Below, in pieces: positions 34,221-46,844 of a DNA stretch of 64,000 nt (positions within the stretch are counted from its first letter, which is position 1; each line of letters opens with the position of its first letter). The position numbers and the translations under genes are program-made. The DNA comes from Rhododendron vialii (lineage: Eukaryota > Streptophyta > Magnoliopsida > Ericales > Ericaceae): contig NC_080558.1 in assembly GCF_030253575.1 (NCBI RefSeq), positions 42,041,611 to 42,105,610 on the forward strand, read 5' to 3'. The notes below the pieces were generated by a model, which was given only the letters and a program-made list of their open reading frames with translations, did not search any database and had not been told where the DNA came from.

Positions 34221-34849
34221 GCTGAAATTCATGCTGAAATCGGAGGTAGTATACTTCCACTCTTGCAGTATGCTCCCGAGAGAACCGTTTTGCTATATAT
34301 TACTTGGTACTATCTCTGGCATGTGAAGTGCATCGTTCCATTACATATAGAAGAGTCCAACTAGAAAAGTGCTTGCTGAGTGGATGTCCAACTAGATATT
34401 TCGAACACAATTCCCTTACCCTTGTCTGAATGTCCTGTGCACTACAAGAGTACTTTTATACATTTAGAAGAGTCCATGTAACATAGCTCAAGATAATCGT
34501 GCTTACAAAGAATGCCGTCAAAATTTCATAACTATTGGTTAGATTCTAGAGGCGTAATAGGTGAAAGTTCCTTATTGCATTTTTGTAATGTTCAGAGCAT
34601 GCCATGTCTAATTCCATTTGACAGTTCTTTTGAATCTGAAGCATGTAGTGGAACCATTTTGCCTTGGTGCTATGAAAAGTTTTTCACCATATACTACATC
34701 TTTTAGTGGACATCTCTAGGATTAATCACTTGAAATAGATGTTATGTGCGGGTGTGGATGGCACTTAGACTGATTACGATACATTGCCACTGAAAATTCA
34801 TCTGTACATTCTCTCATTTCCAAGTTGGAGTATATAATTTGTTTTTTTG

Positions 34850-35034
34850 TGTTAGATTATTGAATTAGTTCGTTGTACGGAGTTTCATTATTTATCCTTA
34901 GTATGTAAATAGTTAATTAGTTAGGACCTCATTGTAATTGTTGTATCTTGCGTTGTATATATACCCAGTTTAATGAAAGTTACCCTAATTTTTGGGTTTT
35001 CCACAAATCGATACTGTCGTCTCTCAACTTTACA
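34850..35034 (+). mobile_element. Solo LTR, 185 bp
   Basis: It begins TGTTAGATTATTG and ends CAACTTTACA, flanked by the 5-bp duplication TTTTG (34845-34849 and 35035-35039). A TATATATACC near 34955 and the start of a T-rich 3' part are as expected for a small LTR. No internal region or second LTR is present, so unequal recombination has probably removed them. Confidence 0.75.
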
Positions 35035-35256
35035 TTTTGTTATACAAACCAGAAGAAATATAAATTGTATTGGTGGTTGTTTTTGTTTTTATTTTTGTTG
35101 TTCCTGTTTTGGTGGTGGAAGGGGAGGGGGAGAGGGATTCTTTCATTAAAAGAAACTCCCCCATCAGTTTTTGCCACTTGCCTCATTCAATAGGAGGCCT
35201 GCTATGGCTTGGTCTCTCCCAAGTCTAGTTTTGTAGGTTCTGCTACCACTGTCTGT

Positions 35257-36190
35257 AGGAATACACTAGAGAAGAAATGAAGAAACACAAAACAAGCTTG
35301 TTCACCAATCTGACAGTTTCGAGTGTGACTATGCAGGTTGCAAGAACAAATTTAGGTATCCTGCTAACGTAGAGGCTCATCGTGAGGAGTTGGACATTGG
35401 ACAGGCTTTTGAGACTACTAGGGCTGTGGAGTACGTTTAGAATAAAAGCTCTTGTGATAGAGATTTGCTGTGCAAATTAACATGCGATACTTCTTATAGG
35501 TTTTTGCTGTTTTGCGATTTACATGGAATTTTGGATTTCTGCTGTGGAATTGCTACCATTTACATCTATTGTCCTGCGATTTACATTCAATTTTTGATAT
35601 AAGTTGTGGAGTTGTTGCTATATGATATAAATCCAAAAACGCACTCTCAAACTTGGATTATATTGCAACCGGTAGTAAGCCACCAAATAGATTACTGTAC
35701 TGGGTTCCATTGTTTGGCTTGTGAGAGAGCCGTGCCATGATCTATTTGGTGGCCTCCTACCGATTGCAATATAATCCAAGTTTGGGAGTGTGTTTTTGGA
35801 CTTATATCACATGGCAACAATTCCACAACATGTATCTAAAATTCACTGTAAATCGCAGGATAGTAGATGTAAATGGTAGCAATTCCACAACAGAAATCCA
35901 AAATTCTAGTAAATCGCTGTACATCAAAAACTTAAAAGAATTAAGTCTTGCATGTTAACTCTATAACAAGAGCTTTTAGTCTAAACGTACTCCACAACCC
36001 TAATAGTCTCAAAAGCCTGTCCACTGTCCATACCTAGCTCGTATCAAATCCGTCATCAATGGTCCAACTCCTCACGGTTAGCCGTCCTCATACCTGAATT
36101 TGTTCTCGCAACCTGCATAGTCACTTGAAACTGTCGGAGTGGTGAACATGCTTGTTGTGTTTCTTCATTCCTTCTCTTGTGTACTCCTTC
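35257..36190. mobile_element. Long foldback hairpin in a formin intron
   Basis: The arms at about 35257-35697 and 35738-36190 are reverse complements over more than 400 bp, with scattered mismatches and small indels, around a loop of about 40 bp. Examples: 'gccaccaaatagat' at about 35680 pairs with 'atctatttggtggc' at about 35740, and 'actatgcaggttgc' at about 35328 pairs with its complement at about 36110. No transposase is encoded. A transcript across it would form a long double strand. Confidence 0.88.
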
Positions 36191-39100
36191 CAGGTGAACA
36201 CGCTGCTTGTGGCATTGTGTATTGCATGAGTATTCATGATTAATTAGTTATCACTTTGAGCATCAACTCTGATCTGTCATCATCAATGTATGTTTGTTTC
36301 TTGCAGATTGACCTCAGACGGGCATATAATTGTGAAATCATGCTTACAAAAGTTAAGGTTCCTTTGCCTGATTTGATGGTGAGCCAAACTTCATGGCTTC
36401 AATATTGTTATTTTCCATTTGTTGTAGTTTTTAAGCTCTTGAAACTGGAATTGTGGTGCTGGGATCTTGGACAGAGACAAGTGATTTTAGGGGAGTGGTG
36501 GATCTTGTTCCACATCGGTTAATTATCACCTAAAAACTAGTTTATGAACCTCGCAGCCTCTCCACTCATAGCCAATGGTTTTGAGTTTATAAGAGTGACA
36601 TTAATTTGTCCGGAATAACAAGCTTGGCTATAATTAGGGCAGTGTTCTGAAGTAGGATCAATGTAAACACATTAGCAATGCATTTGCGGCATTATAGTTT
36701 TATCTGAAAATAAAATTAGGAAAAGTTATTTGAAGGTTGTTTATAACAGAGAGACAGAGACCACAAATGCACTAGGAAAATAGAGTTAGTCAGCATAAGA
36801 AGTTATTGAAAGTGAAGATCGAGTGTTGTTTGAAATGTCATTGTGGTTAACTTTGGAAAAGAACATTCAGAACATAAGGGGCCGGAAGTAATTTTGCAAG
36901 CCCCTGGAACATTTATGGTCCTTGGCTCCTAAATAGCTCAATACTAATGCTATGATAAAAGAAATGGGACATAATTTTTTTCTTTTGCTTCTGCGATGGT
37001 GCACTTGTGCAGGAGGGATGAAGAGAAACGGACTATCTTTTTCTTCTGTTTTTTGGCATTGTCCCATGGCTTTAGTGCTATGGCACAATTGGTTTCGTTT
37101 GGTGAAATAGATTTGGTGGCTACATCATTTGGGTAGGGATATCTCAAATTAACTTTGGGGGCTTCATTTGCTTCTATTACCTGTATTCCCATTAATTGTT
37201 GCTTGGTACTCCATTAATTGTTACTTGGTACCATCACAGGGTTCAGTCCTTGCTTTGGATGATTCAGCATTGGATGTTGATCAGGTTGATAATCTTATAA
37301 AATTCTGTCCGACGAAAGAAGAAATGGAACTTCTCAAGGTAAATGAACTTTGTTTTCTGAGTACTTATCATAACATGAAAATATGTATTTAGCATCTGCC
37401 ATTTTTTAATATTCCCCTGCATGCTGAGCTTTTAATATTATCCCACCATTGATTATATCGATTCCGAGTAGAATTAGATCATCAACTGTACTATACAGGT
37501 GCCCTTTTCATTCTAATGGATTCTAACACTAGTTCTATAATCAGAACTACAACGGCGAGAAGGAGATCTTAGGAAAATGTGAACAGGTTAGTCAGATTGT
37601 ACATCTTCATCCTTTAATTATTAACTCTTTTCACTGTTTTGTTATCTTTTGGGTAGAAAAGCAGCATTACTGAGTGGGTAAAGCTTGCAAACTTTTAACC
37701 TTGACTTGCCGTCCATATATCTTCTGGCCATGCAATTGGAAGGAAATTGGGTATTTGCGGCCCAGAACTGTAACTATTGGTCGTAATAAACAGATATAAG
37801 TACTAATCGTCTCTTCAACTCTGACTTTTTTTGTTAAAGTACTTTATAGGTTTGGGAGGAATACTTAACGTGTCTAAAGTGATTTATTATCATTTTGTTC
37901 TGATGCACGTGCTTTGAACGTTTCTATGACAGTTCTTCCTAGAGTTGATGAAAGTGCCACGAGTAGAGTCAAAGCTAAGAGTATTCTCATTTAAAATACA
38001 GTTCCGCAGCCAGGTTAGAGCAATGTTTCTTATTGTCTTCTTTTACTTTTCTTTGTGATACCAATCCCCAATGATTGGGGACTACATGGGTTCTGTTGTT
38101 GTTGTGTGTTACCAATCCGGTTTTCTTCTTGCACCTTTTTTCAGGTTTCTGAACTTAGAAATAATTTGAATATTGTAAATTCTGTAGCTGATGAGGTAAG
38201 ATAGACGGCCTTTTTCAGTTTACTTTCTCTTGTGATGGAAAAGATGTATCTTTGAAGGTACTGTTTGCTTAATCACTTTGAATAATTTTTCTACCAGATC
38301 AGGAATTCAGCCAAATTGAAAAGAATTATGCAAACTATTCTTTCACTGGGGAATGCCTTGAACCATGGGACTGCAAGAGGTGAGTGAAAAAGTTCGTTCC
38401 CCTCTTTTACTCTCCAGCTTCAATAGTTTTATTTTGTGGTTTGGGGTTTTCTATAGTTACAGTTTATTGGAGGCGGTAGTTCTACATGGTAGGTCCTGGG
38501 ACACGGTTAGGAGAAATATGGTAGGTCCTGGGACATGGTTAGGAGAAATATGAATCAGCATGCCTATCGTAATTGAGTTTAGGGTTACTTCAATCTGAAA
38601 TTTTCGTGCATTCAGCATGCCTTTTTCTAAACTTATGTTTTCAGGTGGTTATATTGTCACTGTTTCAAATGTACTTTGCTTTGTTTTTAGCATGATGTCA
38701 AGTTCCATTCTGCATAGGTTCTGCTGTTGGATTTCGATTGGATAGTCTTCTCAAACTTACAGATACCCGAGCCAAAAACAACAAAATGACTCTCATGCAC
38801 TATCTGTGCAAGGTATGTCATATGTGCGTTCTAAATTCTGATTGTTTATTTCCCTTGTCAAGTCCGCTCGACTGATGTGGTTCATTGTTTACCTAATTTC
38901 GTCTCACGTTAAGATCTTTGATAAGCCAATTTCTATTTTGCTCTTTTTTATTTCCTTTCTCAAAATCCAGGCATATTAGGCTACGAATTTGATGTGTCCT
39001 TTCATGCATTATTGTTTTAATGAATCTGGAATCTATAGTTGAATATGCGTTGGAGCTCGTATCTTAGCTTGATTGCGATACTTTATAACTACGCATTGCC

Positions 39101-39807
39101 ATCCCATGACATGACTGTTGAGGTCTAACTCCTGGGATGGAAGACATACCTCGGGACAAGTCACACATCAGGTGTAGAGGTCCTCATCCTATGTTCAACC
39201 ACGTAAGTGAGGCCACCAACCTACAACCCAGCTTTTTTCCTCTGGTCTTCTCCCTCTTTCTCTGATAATTGCCAGCCTTTCTCCCCTTGGGGTGCTCAGC
39301 TCTCGCCGCATCCATATCTTAATGTCATAATAGTTTGAATGCGTGTGAGTATCCAAAAGTATCCAATATTTCAAAAATTAAAAATTATTAGTTTATATTG
39401 TGGATACTTCTGGGATATGTTTGCGCAAGTATCGAAGGAATGTCAGTATCCGATAAGGATACGACTCCCATCTAGAAGTATCTGTGCTTCATAGTTATTG
39501 ATGAACTGCTTACTTTCTTTTTTCTTTTCAATCTGCAGGTGCTCGCTGAGAAACTACCAGAACTACTAGATTTTGTGACAGATCTCAAAAGTTTGGAGGC
39601 TTCAACAAAGGTACACCTTTTCTATGTGAACATGCAATTTTCTTTCATTACATTGGCATCTTAGGGGTTAAATGGTTGATTATCGTGCAGATCCAATTGA
39701 AATATTTGGCAGAGGAAAAGCAAGCGGTTAGCAAAGGGATAGAAAAAGTTCTTCAGGAGCTAACTGCATCAGAAAATGATGGTCCTGTGTCTGAAAACTT
39801 TTGCAAG

Positions 39808-42265
39808 GTAACCATGTGCATAAAGTACTCTTATCAAATTTATGATGGGAGTTTTATCTGCCTTTGTATCTTTCTTAATATTCCACGTGCTTTGCATGCA
39901 ATGATGTTTAAGATTTCCTAGATGGGCCATCTCAACCTGAACTTATTTATACTGGACTAGGGGCCTTTTGTCTGTTGAATGCAATGACGTGAAATTTGAC
40001 GTGATAATAAAATGAGACTGGCATGTGGAGTCCACTATCTTTCCTTGTAGCATGGCTCATCAATCTCATCCTCATTGTGACTTCACTGACGTGTCTAAGT
40101 TATCAATTTCATCATCCTCATGGTCTTCACCTATCTTGTACAACTTGGACTTGACCTATCAAACAACCACTAAAAATCTCTGACTCCTAAAACCTTTGAC
40201 TTTGTGGGACACATTTTTTTCCATCTTTGGGTATACGTCATCAGAGCCCATGAAGCAAGGACACTTAGCTTTGTTTGACATGTATCAGACACGCCGCATG
40301 GAGTATTTGTCTTCTAGCTCGTGTCCCGATACATCTCAAGATATTTTAGGGAAAATGCTCATTTTAATGTGCATGTTTTTTGTTGTTGTGTTGTGTGAAT
40401 TGCCCTTTTTCGTTCTTATTTTGTTACTGAGTTGCTCTAGTATGTGTCGATGATTTTAAATTTCCAGCAGGCCTTTTGTGTTTTCTTATGCTTAATTATT
40501 TCTGCGAGGTTTTATTATTTTAGTGTTTTTTTTCAAGACCCACATGTCTGTCTGTCCATCTGTATTGTGTCATGTCCGCGTCTTGTATCCTTGTCTGTGC
40601 TTCTGAGATTGAAATCGAGTATCAGAAATTGCTACTCTAAGGTGTCTCTTTCTGTCAACCTCCTTTCGTTCTACCTTCATTCTTCTTTTTAGTTTATTAA
40701 CTTCTAGTTTCTCTCCTGTCTTTCAACTAAATCCGACTATTATTGCTCTTGGATCATCTGAATTCAGAGGTTCGAGGTCTTGCTTAGAGTTCAAAGGGAA
40801 AAGTATTAAATCGAATACTTTCATCAATAGCAAATGCAAAAGGAAATGGATTCTTGATGATCCTTGATTTAATTCTATTATATTGAAGTACGCATGTCTC
40901 AAATCTCAGCGCTCCCCTCTGTTCTGACACCACTCACGCCTCAATTTTTTCCTTGTATGTTTTCTAATTTACAGTGTGAGTGGAGACACCTTTGTATTCT
41001 AGAACTCATGGTTTTCTCTCTTTTGGTACTTCAGTGATTGGAGCTACTTAGTTTTGGTAAAGTGCATTATCTGAGCTCTGATTATATGTACAAACTGATT
41101 CTGGACGATCGAAGAAGAAGAATGGCATAGCAGATAAACTTTGGAAACGGGTACCTAAGGAACCCTAGAATCCACATCTAGGGAGGAGCAAAGGCATTTG
41201 CACCAGTACTGCAGAGAAATAAATGTCGTTTCATAAATTATCCTAAACAATATTCGTAAAGTCCCTTGAATAGCGTCTTCAAATCGATAACATCAAGATA
41301 AAGACAAGACTAACTGACCAATATTTCTAATACATAAAATCCTAAAGTACCAACTTAATTTACTAAATACTATCTTTCTAAAATTTCCTCCAGGATCAAA
41401 TACGAATAACCCACAGTGTGATCCTCCCCTATGTTACATGGACTCGGGTGTCAGTATCAGGTGCGGGTGCAAGTCCAAGCGTCGGACCTTCCTAACCTTA
41501 AATCTTAGGATACGTGGATGTGTCCCCAACTTGGGTACAGGCACGGGGACACATCCTAAACTCTTATTTGCATTATATATTGGATAATTTTGTCAGATTA
41601 TGTACCGTAAACTATGTTTACAAATTTATTTAAACAAGAATGGGTTACGAAAATTATGTTTTTGCTATTTTTCTATTTCCTGTCTATTTGAAATACTCGA
41701 AATATCGCTTTTCTAGCTAATTTGATATTCCTGTTCTGTAAGTATCTTAACAATTAGAGGATCTGAGTGTCCAAAAGGATACGGGTGTCGGACACATCGA
41801 CACGGATACTTGAGCCAAAATGAAGGATCCATGTAACATAGAATTCCTCCCCATTGCCTTTCATAGACAGTTGGATTTACGATGTCAAACTTTACTGAAG
41901 GCATTAAGACATGAACGTTAATTATGTTTCTTTGTCGGCACTTGGCAAAGGGGCTTCGCTTTCAAATTGAACGTAGATCACTTACAACATTCATAGTTAT
42001 TTGAGCAAGGTTTAATTGTTTCCCTCATGCTTTATTATCATTGCATCACTTGATGTGCTGGTGCTATGGTTAGTCATATTCTCTGATGGACTTAAAAGCA
42101 AAAATGTCATTTTGGTATTTTCTGATATACAGTCACTTACCAAATGCTATTGTCTTTAAGCCCAGTGCAAATCTAGATTATTTACCAGGACTACTAGTTG
42201 TTCTCAAATATGCACTTCCGTGTAGTTCTCCTTTCTGATCTGTTATTTTATTTGCAAATATTCAG
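39808..42265. other. Formin intron with one MITE
   Basis: A 2.5 kb intron between FH2 exons. Apart from the inverted-repeat element at 41429-41841 it is ordinary AT-rich sequence. The ORFs at 40196-40692 have no homology that can be recognised and lack exon borders. Confidence 0.6.
41429..41841. mobile_element. MITE with CTATGTTACATGGA termini
   Basis: The termini are perfect inverted repeats of 14 bp. The outer flanks ATCCTCCC and ATTCCTCCCC resemble each other but a clean duplication cannot be fixed. A 9-10 bp duplication would suit a Mutator-type MITE. Repeated GTGTC/GGGTGC-type motifs fill the subterminal parts. Confidence 0.75.
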
Positions 42266-43375
42266 ATTTTGAAGGAGTTTCTTGGTTTTGCTGAAGCTGA
42301 AGTGAGATCTTTGGCTCCACTTTATTCTGGAGTGGTATGTCTCGATTTTTCCATTGTAAGCTCAGAAGATATAAAACACCTTCCTTAACTTGGATGATTC
42401 CAGGGAAGAAATGCAGACGCGTTGGCTCTTTACTTCGGAGAAGATCCAGCCCGTACTCCGTTTGAGCAAGGTAGTCTGGTAGTTTAATTTCCTCTAACAT
42501 GCTGTAGTAATAAGTAGCATGATAAATGCAGTAAATCATTGCTTGTTGAAAATGAAAAGAAAATAAATTAGTTTAATAAAAGGCAACATTTACTTCCATC
42601 ACTTTTGCTTACTAAGCTCAGTTCATACATGATGTGCATTTTAATCTCACTAGGAGTCACCAGAAGTAAGTTCTGAAGCTCAGCATGTGTGGTAGTGACA
42701 ATAAGATATGAAGACTTTCCTTACATCTGGAATTGCACAAAAAGGTTAAATGGGTTGACATTTCTAGTGCTCAAGTCTCTGTTCACGAATGTCCTTTCAT
42801 AAAATAGAAGTTGATCCATGTCTGAGAAGAATACTCTCATTGACTACCCGAGGTTATTTAATACCGGAAATGATAGAATTAGCGTAGCAATCAAATACTT
42901 CAATTTTCGGTGGAAATTAATAGAAAAAGGGAATACTCACTTAAACAATTTTTTCCAGCGGCTATGGCAAAAAATAGCAATCATAATGCTTTACTGAAGA
43001 TGCAATAAGATCAAGTGCACATCATTTATGATGGGGAGGAGATGTGCATCTTGGGCTCTAGATTTATTTTGTTTAGATATTAGCTCTATTTTGTTGCAGA
43101 AGCAGTTGCATGTTCATGCTCTTTTCCCTTGGGTTTGTGAGTAACTTTGAATATTGACTCCCTTTAGAATATGTACTGCAGTTGTTTCTACTCTACTTAA
43201 TTTTGTGAGAACATTTGTCCGAGCCCATGATGAAAATCTCAAGCAAATTGAGCTGGAAAAGAAGAAGGCTCAGAAGGAAGCAGAAAATGAGAACATGAAA
43301 GCAAGTACCCCGAAAAAGGGTGCAGAAACTGAGAAGACGAAGACAAGTGGCTCCGAAAAAGGAATCTTTAAATGA

Positions 43376-44288
43376 GAAAATGGAAACAATTTCTCCCAAA
43401 AGGCATGACTGCCATCAAGAATAGTAACATCAATTAATCAAGCCCCTTTTACGATTTATTTAATTGATCAACAGATACATGTGAGCTGGAATGCAAGTTT
43501 GATGTATATTTACAATTAAATGGGGACGATTATAAATTTGATGGCAGAATAAGCCAGCAGTTGAAGTCTTACAATTCCCCGAGGATTTAACGCAACTACT
43601 TGTACTCATCACAAGTGGTAAGCCTTTATGTCCCATTATTTTGAAATTCGGTTCTTCCACCATTGTTTCAACTTTCCATAGCAATTCTAATGTGGTTTAA
43701 TGTTCTGCAACACAGAGGGAGTGGAAATTCGTGGTTGCTGCATCAGCTGTAAGATAGTTTTCGACAGTTTGTTTTTTAAGGTATCTATTGTAGTTTAGTC
43801 ATTTAAATTCCTCTATAGTGAGTTTATAAGGTATCTTTCATAGTTTAGTCGTTTATTCTTTTCTTGTATTAGTCAATCTGTAAATTTTGCCTCATGTATG
43901 CTGTGTTATAGATTCACGTATACATACAATGAGTAGTAAAACTTTCAAAGGAAATCTTCCAACTTTTGGATTTGCAATATGTTTGTCTAGATTTGAGGTG
44001 ATTAGCGACGGAAAACCTCGTTCTTCAAAGTCTGTCTGGACCTGATATTCAAATCCCACTTTTAACTTCAGGTCTCGTCGGACATTGGCTGAAAATCCTC
44101 TTATTTGTGGTGTAATATTGCCGTCTTTTGAGGTTATATTCACAAAAAGAGTTTCAGATTCATCGCTGGAGTTTATGTTGTTTGTGTTTGTCATTGTTCT
44201 TCTATGATGCTTATGCTTGCCAGCATCTCTTATTTGCCAAGTCTGGGAATCATGAGGTCTGGAGTGAGAATTTATGTTGCTTTCAAGA
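43376..44288. other. 3' flank of the formin
   Basis: This contains the probable 3' untranslated region and downstream sequence. No gene is seen. 'ggtatct(a/t)ttgtagtttagtc' near 43780-43850 is a short local duplication. The LTR element at 44289 bounds it on the right. Confidence 0.5.
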
Positions 44289-45645
44289 TGTCGGTCAAAG
44301 TCCAAGAAGTCATTGCGTCGATAGAAGAGTGTGTTTTGAATTAAAATAGCCTTTGGCTTGTGAGAAGATAATTCTTCTTGTAACTCTTATCCTTCGGTGG
44401 ATTTCGATAGGTGGCGAGTTCTCCGTTTCTGTATCTCTTAGGTGGATTCCTTCGAGTGGTGAGCGGTTCCCTAGCCCTGTATCCCTAGTTAATCTTTGGG
44501 TGGTGATATCTTATCCCGTTGGTTCCTAACTTGGGTGGTGAGCGTTACCCCTTTATCCCTTTTTTACCTTACTTCAGTCCCGTCTGAAAAATCCGCCGTC
44601 AGTCAGTTTTGGTATCAGAGCTTTGGGTTCAATGGCAAGTTATTGTTGCTTGCAATTTCAAACAATGCCAGATGAAATCTTTTCAGACAAGGATTCTTCT
44701 TCACTACCAATAGTGAATTTGAATTTGCCTCCAATCTATGATGAATACGCTGAAGATGGGTTCTTGATTTTGCATGATGTGCACGCCAAGAATATTGTTT
44801 GTGGCTAATGAAGTTGTTGGTCCCGTTGATGGCGAAATTGATAATTTATTCGTGGCCAACGATAATATTCAAGATGGCAATAGGCAAAAGCAAATTTTGC
44901 AATTATCTAGTACCATGGTGAGTGCTATTCACGTCAAACATATTGAAGAGAGCAAACTGAAAGTTGAAGTGAAAAAGCATTTTGATTGGATTGAATCACC
45001 AATTTTTGACGGAAAAAAAACTATTGTTGAAGAAGTTTATAAAGCAAAGGGTGAGTTCCAAATACATGGTGCATCTTTCGAGCAACAAAATGTGGATCCA
45101 TTTTTGAATTTTATTGAAGACTTTGCAAGCAAGAATCCATGGGTTACGTATTTAGAGCACAATTTGAAGGAAACAACTCATTTAGTTTTTGGCTTCGTTT
45201 TAAAGTTCAGGTATGAAAAAATTAATTTCAAGTACAAGGTTGATGCAGACAAGATTCGGCATTCTAAACTGTTTCAAGCCTTGGAAACTCAAGGACGAGT
45301 TTTCTCAACCGGGGGAGAATGATGTCGGTCAAAGTCCAAGAAGTCATTGAGTCGATAGAAGAGTGTGTTTTGAATTAAAATAGCCTTTGGCTTGTGAGAA
45401 GATAATTCTTCTTGTAACTCTTATCTTTCGGTGGATTCCGATAGGTGGCGAGTTCTCCGTTTTTGTATCTCTTAGGTGGATTCCTTTGAGTGGTGAGCGG
45501 TTCCCTAGCCCTGTATCCCTAGTTAACACTCGGGTGGTGATATCTTAATATCTTATCCCGTTGGTTTTCCTAACTTAGGTGGTGAGCATCACCCCTTTAT
45601 TCCTTTTTTATCTTACTTCCGTCCCGTCTGAAAAACCCGCCGTCA
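44289..45645 (+). mobile_element. Short non-autonomous LTR retrotransposon
   Basis: The LTRs at 44289-44601 (313 bp) and 45323-45645 (323 bp) begin TGTCGGTCAAAG and end CCGCCGTCA. The internal region starts 8 bp after the first LTR with TGGTATCAGAGC, the classical initiator-Met tRNA primer site, and ends in the purine tract CGGGGGAGAA. At 1.36 kb with a small ORF and no enzymes it is a TRIM/SMART-sized derivative. The flanking five bases (CAAGA, ACGAA) do not match, so the target duplication is lost or the element is recombinant. Confidence 0.85.
44632..45322 (+). pseudogene. Small ORF of the short LTR element, frameshifted
   Basis: A reading frame begins MASYCCLQFQTMPDEIF just after the primer site and ends at 44806. 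The sense continues in another frame from about 44790 (FVANEVVGPVDGEIDN) to TQGRVFSTGGE with a stop at 45320-45322. A single-base change near 44790-44800 would join the two into about 225 residues. No gag, protease or polymerase motif is seen and the family is not recognised. Codon flow across the join suggests that a real element protein once existed. Confidence 0.5.
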
Positions 45646-46191
45646 ACGAATACATATGGATCGGTTGGTTGTGCTGCATGTACTGAAAATATAGGCTTGC
45701 GTACCGTGTAGTGCAAACTACTAATAGATTGTCAGGACAGTTCTTTTCGTGGGACCAATCTGAACCTTTTCCAAAACGCGTAGTTTGGTTTTGACTGTTT
45801 TTACGAGCAGTTTGGTTCCAATTATGAATCATTGACTACGGTTTGGTTCATGAAGTTAAACTCAGAAAAAAACTGTAAAGAGCCGATCGAATGGATCTGT
45901 TTTCCAGGTGACATATGTGTTCAGGATTGTGAACTAATTACGCGCTCTCGCTATATCAAAATCTATGTACTTTATCTAATGTTTTTTCACCAGTAAATAT
46001 GATTTGTATGCTTACATGTTCTATGATTGCACATTCTATGGAAGATGATCTGAAGAACGGTGGATACTTGAGTTATAGTTCGATTTTGGAACGCTTGTAC
46101 AGTATTTTTTGTTGAACTAGATAGTTTGTATGTGTAGTGAACCCATCCTCAAAGCATTGCTTGACTGGCATACGACTGTAGAACCTAACGT
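45646..46191. other. Intergenic, nothing recognised
   Basis: AT-rich sequence between the short LTR element and the minisatellite. Repeats of 'gtttggtt' and 'ttttgg' at about 45785-45855 give a G/T-biased strand. No coding signal. Confidence 0.5.
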
Positions 46192-46483
46192 TTCCAAATC
46201 GGTTTTTTTTGTGGTACTGAAGTGGTTTTTGTGATTCGGCACTCTGTGTTCGGTTTGTTTTTGTTATTTCTGCGACTGTAGGTACGTAGGATTTTCCAAA
46301 TCGGTTTTTGCGGTACTGAAGTGGTTTTTGTGATTCGGCACACTATGTTCGGTTTGTTTTTGTTATTTCTGCAACTGTAGGTTGGATTTTCCAAATCGGT
46401 TTTTGTGGTACTGAAGTGGTTTTTGTGATTCGGCACTCTGTGTTCGGTTTGTTTTTGTTATTTCTGCGACTGTAGGTAGGATT
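46192..46483. repeat. Minisatellite, three units of about 97 bp
   Basis: The units start at about 46192, 46291 and 46386, each with 'ttccaaatcggtttttg', 'ggtactgaagtggttttt', 'gattcggcac' and 'gttatttctgc'. The copies differ by a few bases and a 5-bp indel. It lies about 360 bp downstream of the WRKY stop codon. The minus-strand ORFs here are repeat artefacts. Confidence 0.9.
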
Positions 46484-46844
46484 GTTCTTGGCTCTCAGCA
46501 TAATTGCACCAAACTCATCCTTGAACATCCCTAAAGGATCCAACTTCTCTGTAGTTGCATCTCAGTTATTCATCTCGACGATTAATGGTTCAAATTTTTA
46601 GAAAGACTTTCTCTGGTAGAGTTTATTAATCCCGAGTCTTGTAACAACTCCTACCCATTAAATACTCCTGGACAATTGAGATTACACGAAATGCTCTCTG
46701 CAGGCGAAACCTCCCAGTAATGAAAGAAAAGACAAATGCATTGCATGCCTACAGATGGTGTACTGCCAATCATTTGATATTCCTCTTTATGCTTCAAAAG
46801 ATTCCACCGTAGATTTAAAATACAAAACACCAAAAATAACGTAA

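Larger units (their letters stand above)
27043..43375 (+). pseudogene. Class II formin (PTEN-C2-FH1-FH2), disabled
   Basis: Formins nucleate and elongate actin filaments through FH2. Plant class II proteins target membranes with PTEN-like and C2 domains. Exons: 27043-27743, 28677-28718 plus 29481-29660, 29763-30100, 30413-31823, 31930-32053, 36307-36378, 37240-37338, 37545-37586, 37933-38013, 38145-38195, 38298-38379, 38718-38812, 39539-39610, 39691-39807, 42266-42334, 42404-42470, 43182-43375. Phases agree throughout. The PTEN-like domain has HCESGGWP in place of HCxxGxxR, so no phosphatase activity is expected. FH1 holds many runs of 5-9 prolines. FH2 includes LKPYHWLKLTRAMQGSLW, FCPTKEEMELLK and GNALNHGTARGSAVGF. 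Lesions: first exon not found, MITE at 28719-29472 in the C2 exon, TAG at 30672-30674, and a frameshift near 30940-30993. The FH2 exons themselves look intact. Confidence 0.87.

Noticed and set aside
43892..44305. 137-residue minus-strand ORF
   Set aside because: It runs from formin 3' flank into the LTR element, has no domain, and its codons look random.
46185..46543. Asn/Lys-rich minus-strand ORFs with internal repeats
   Set aside because: They are translation of the 97-bp minisatellite.
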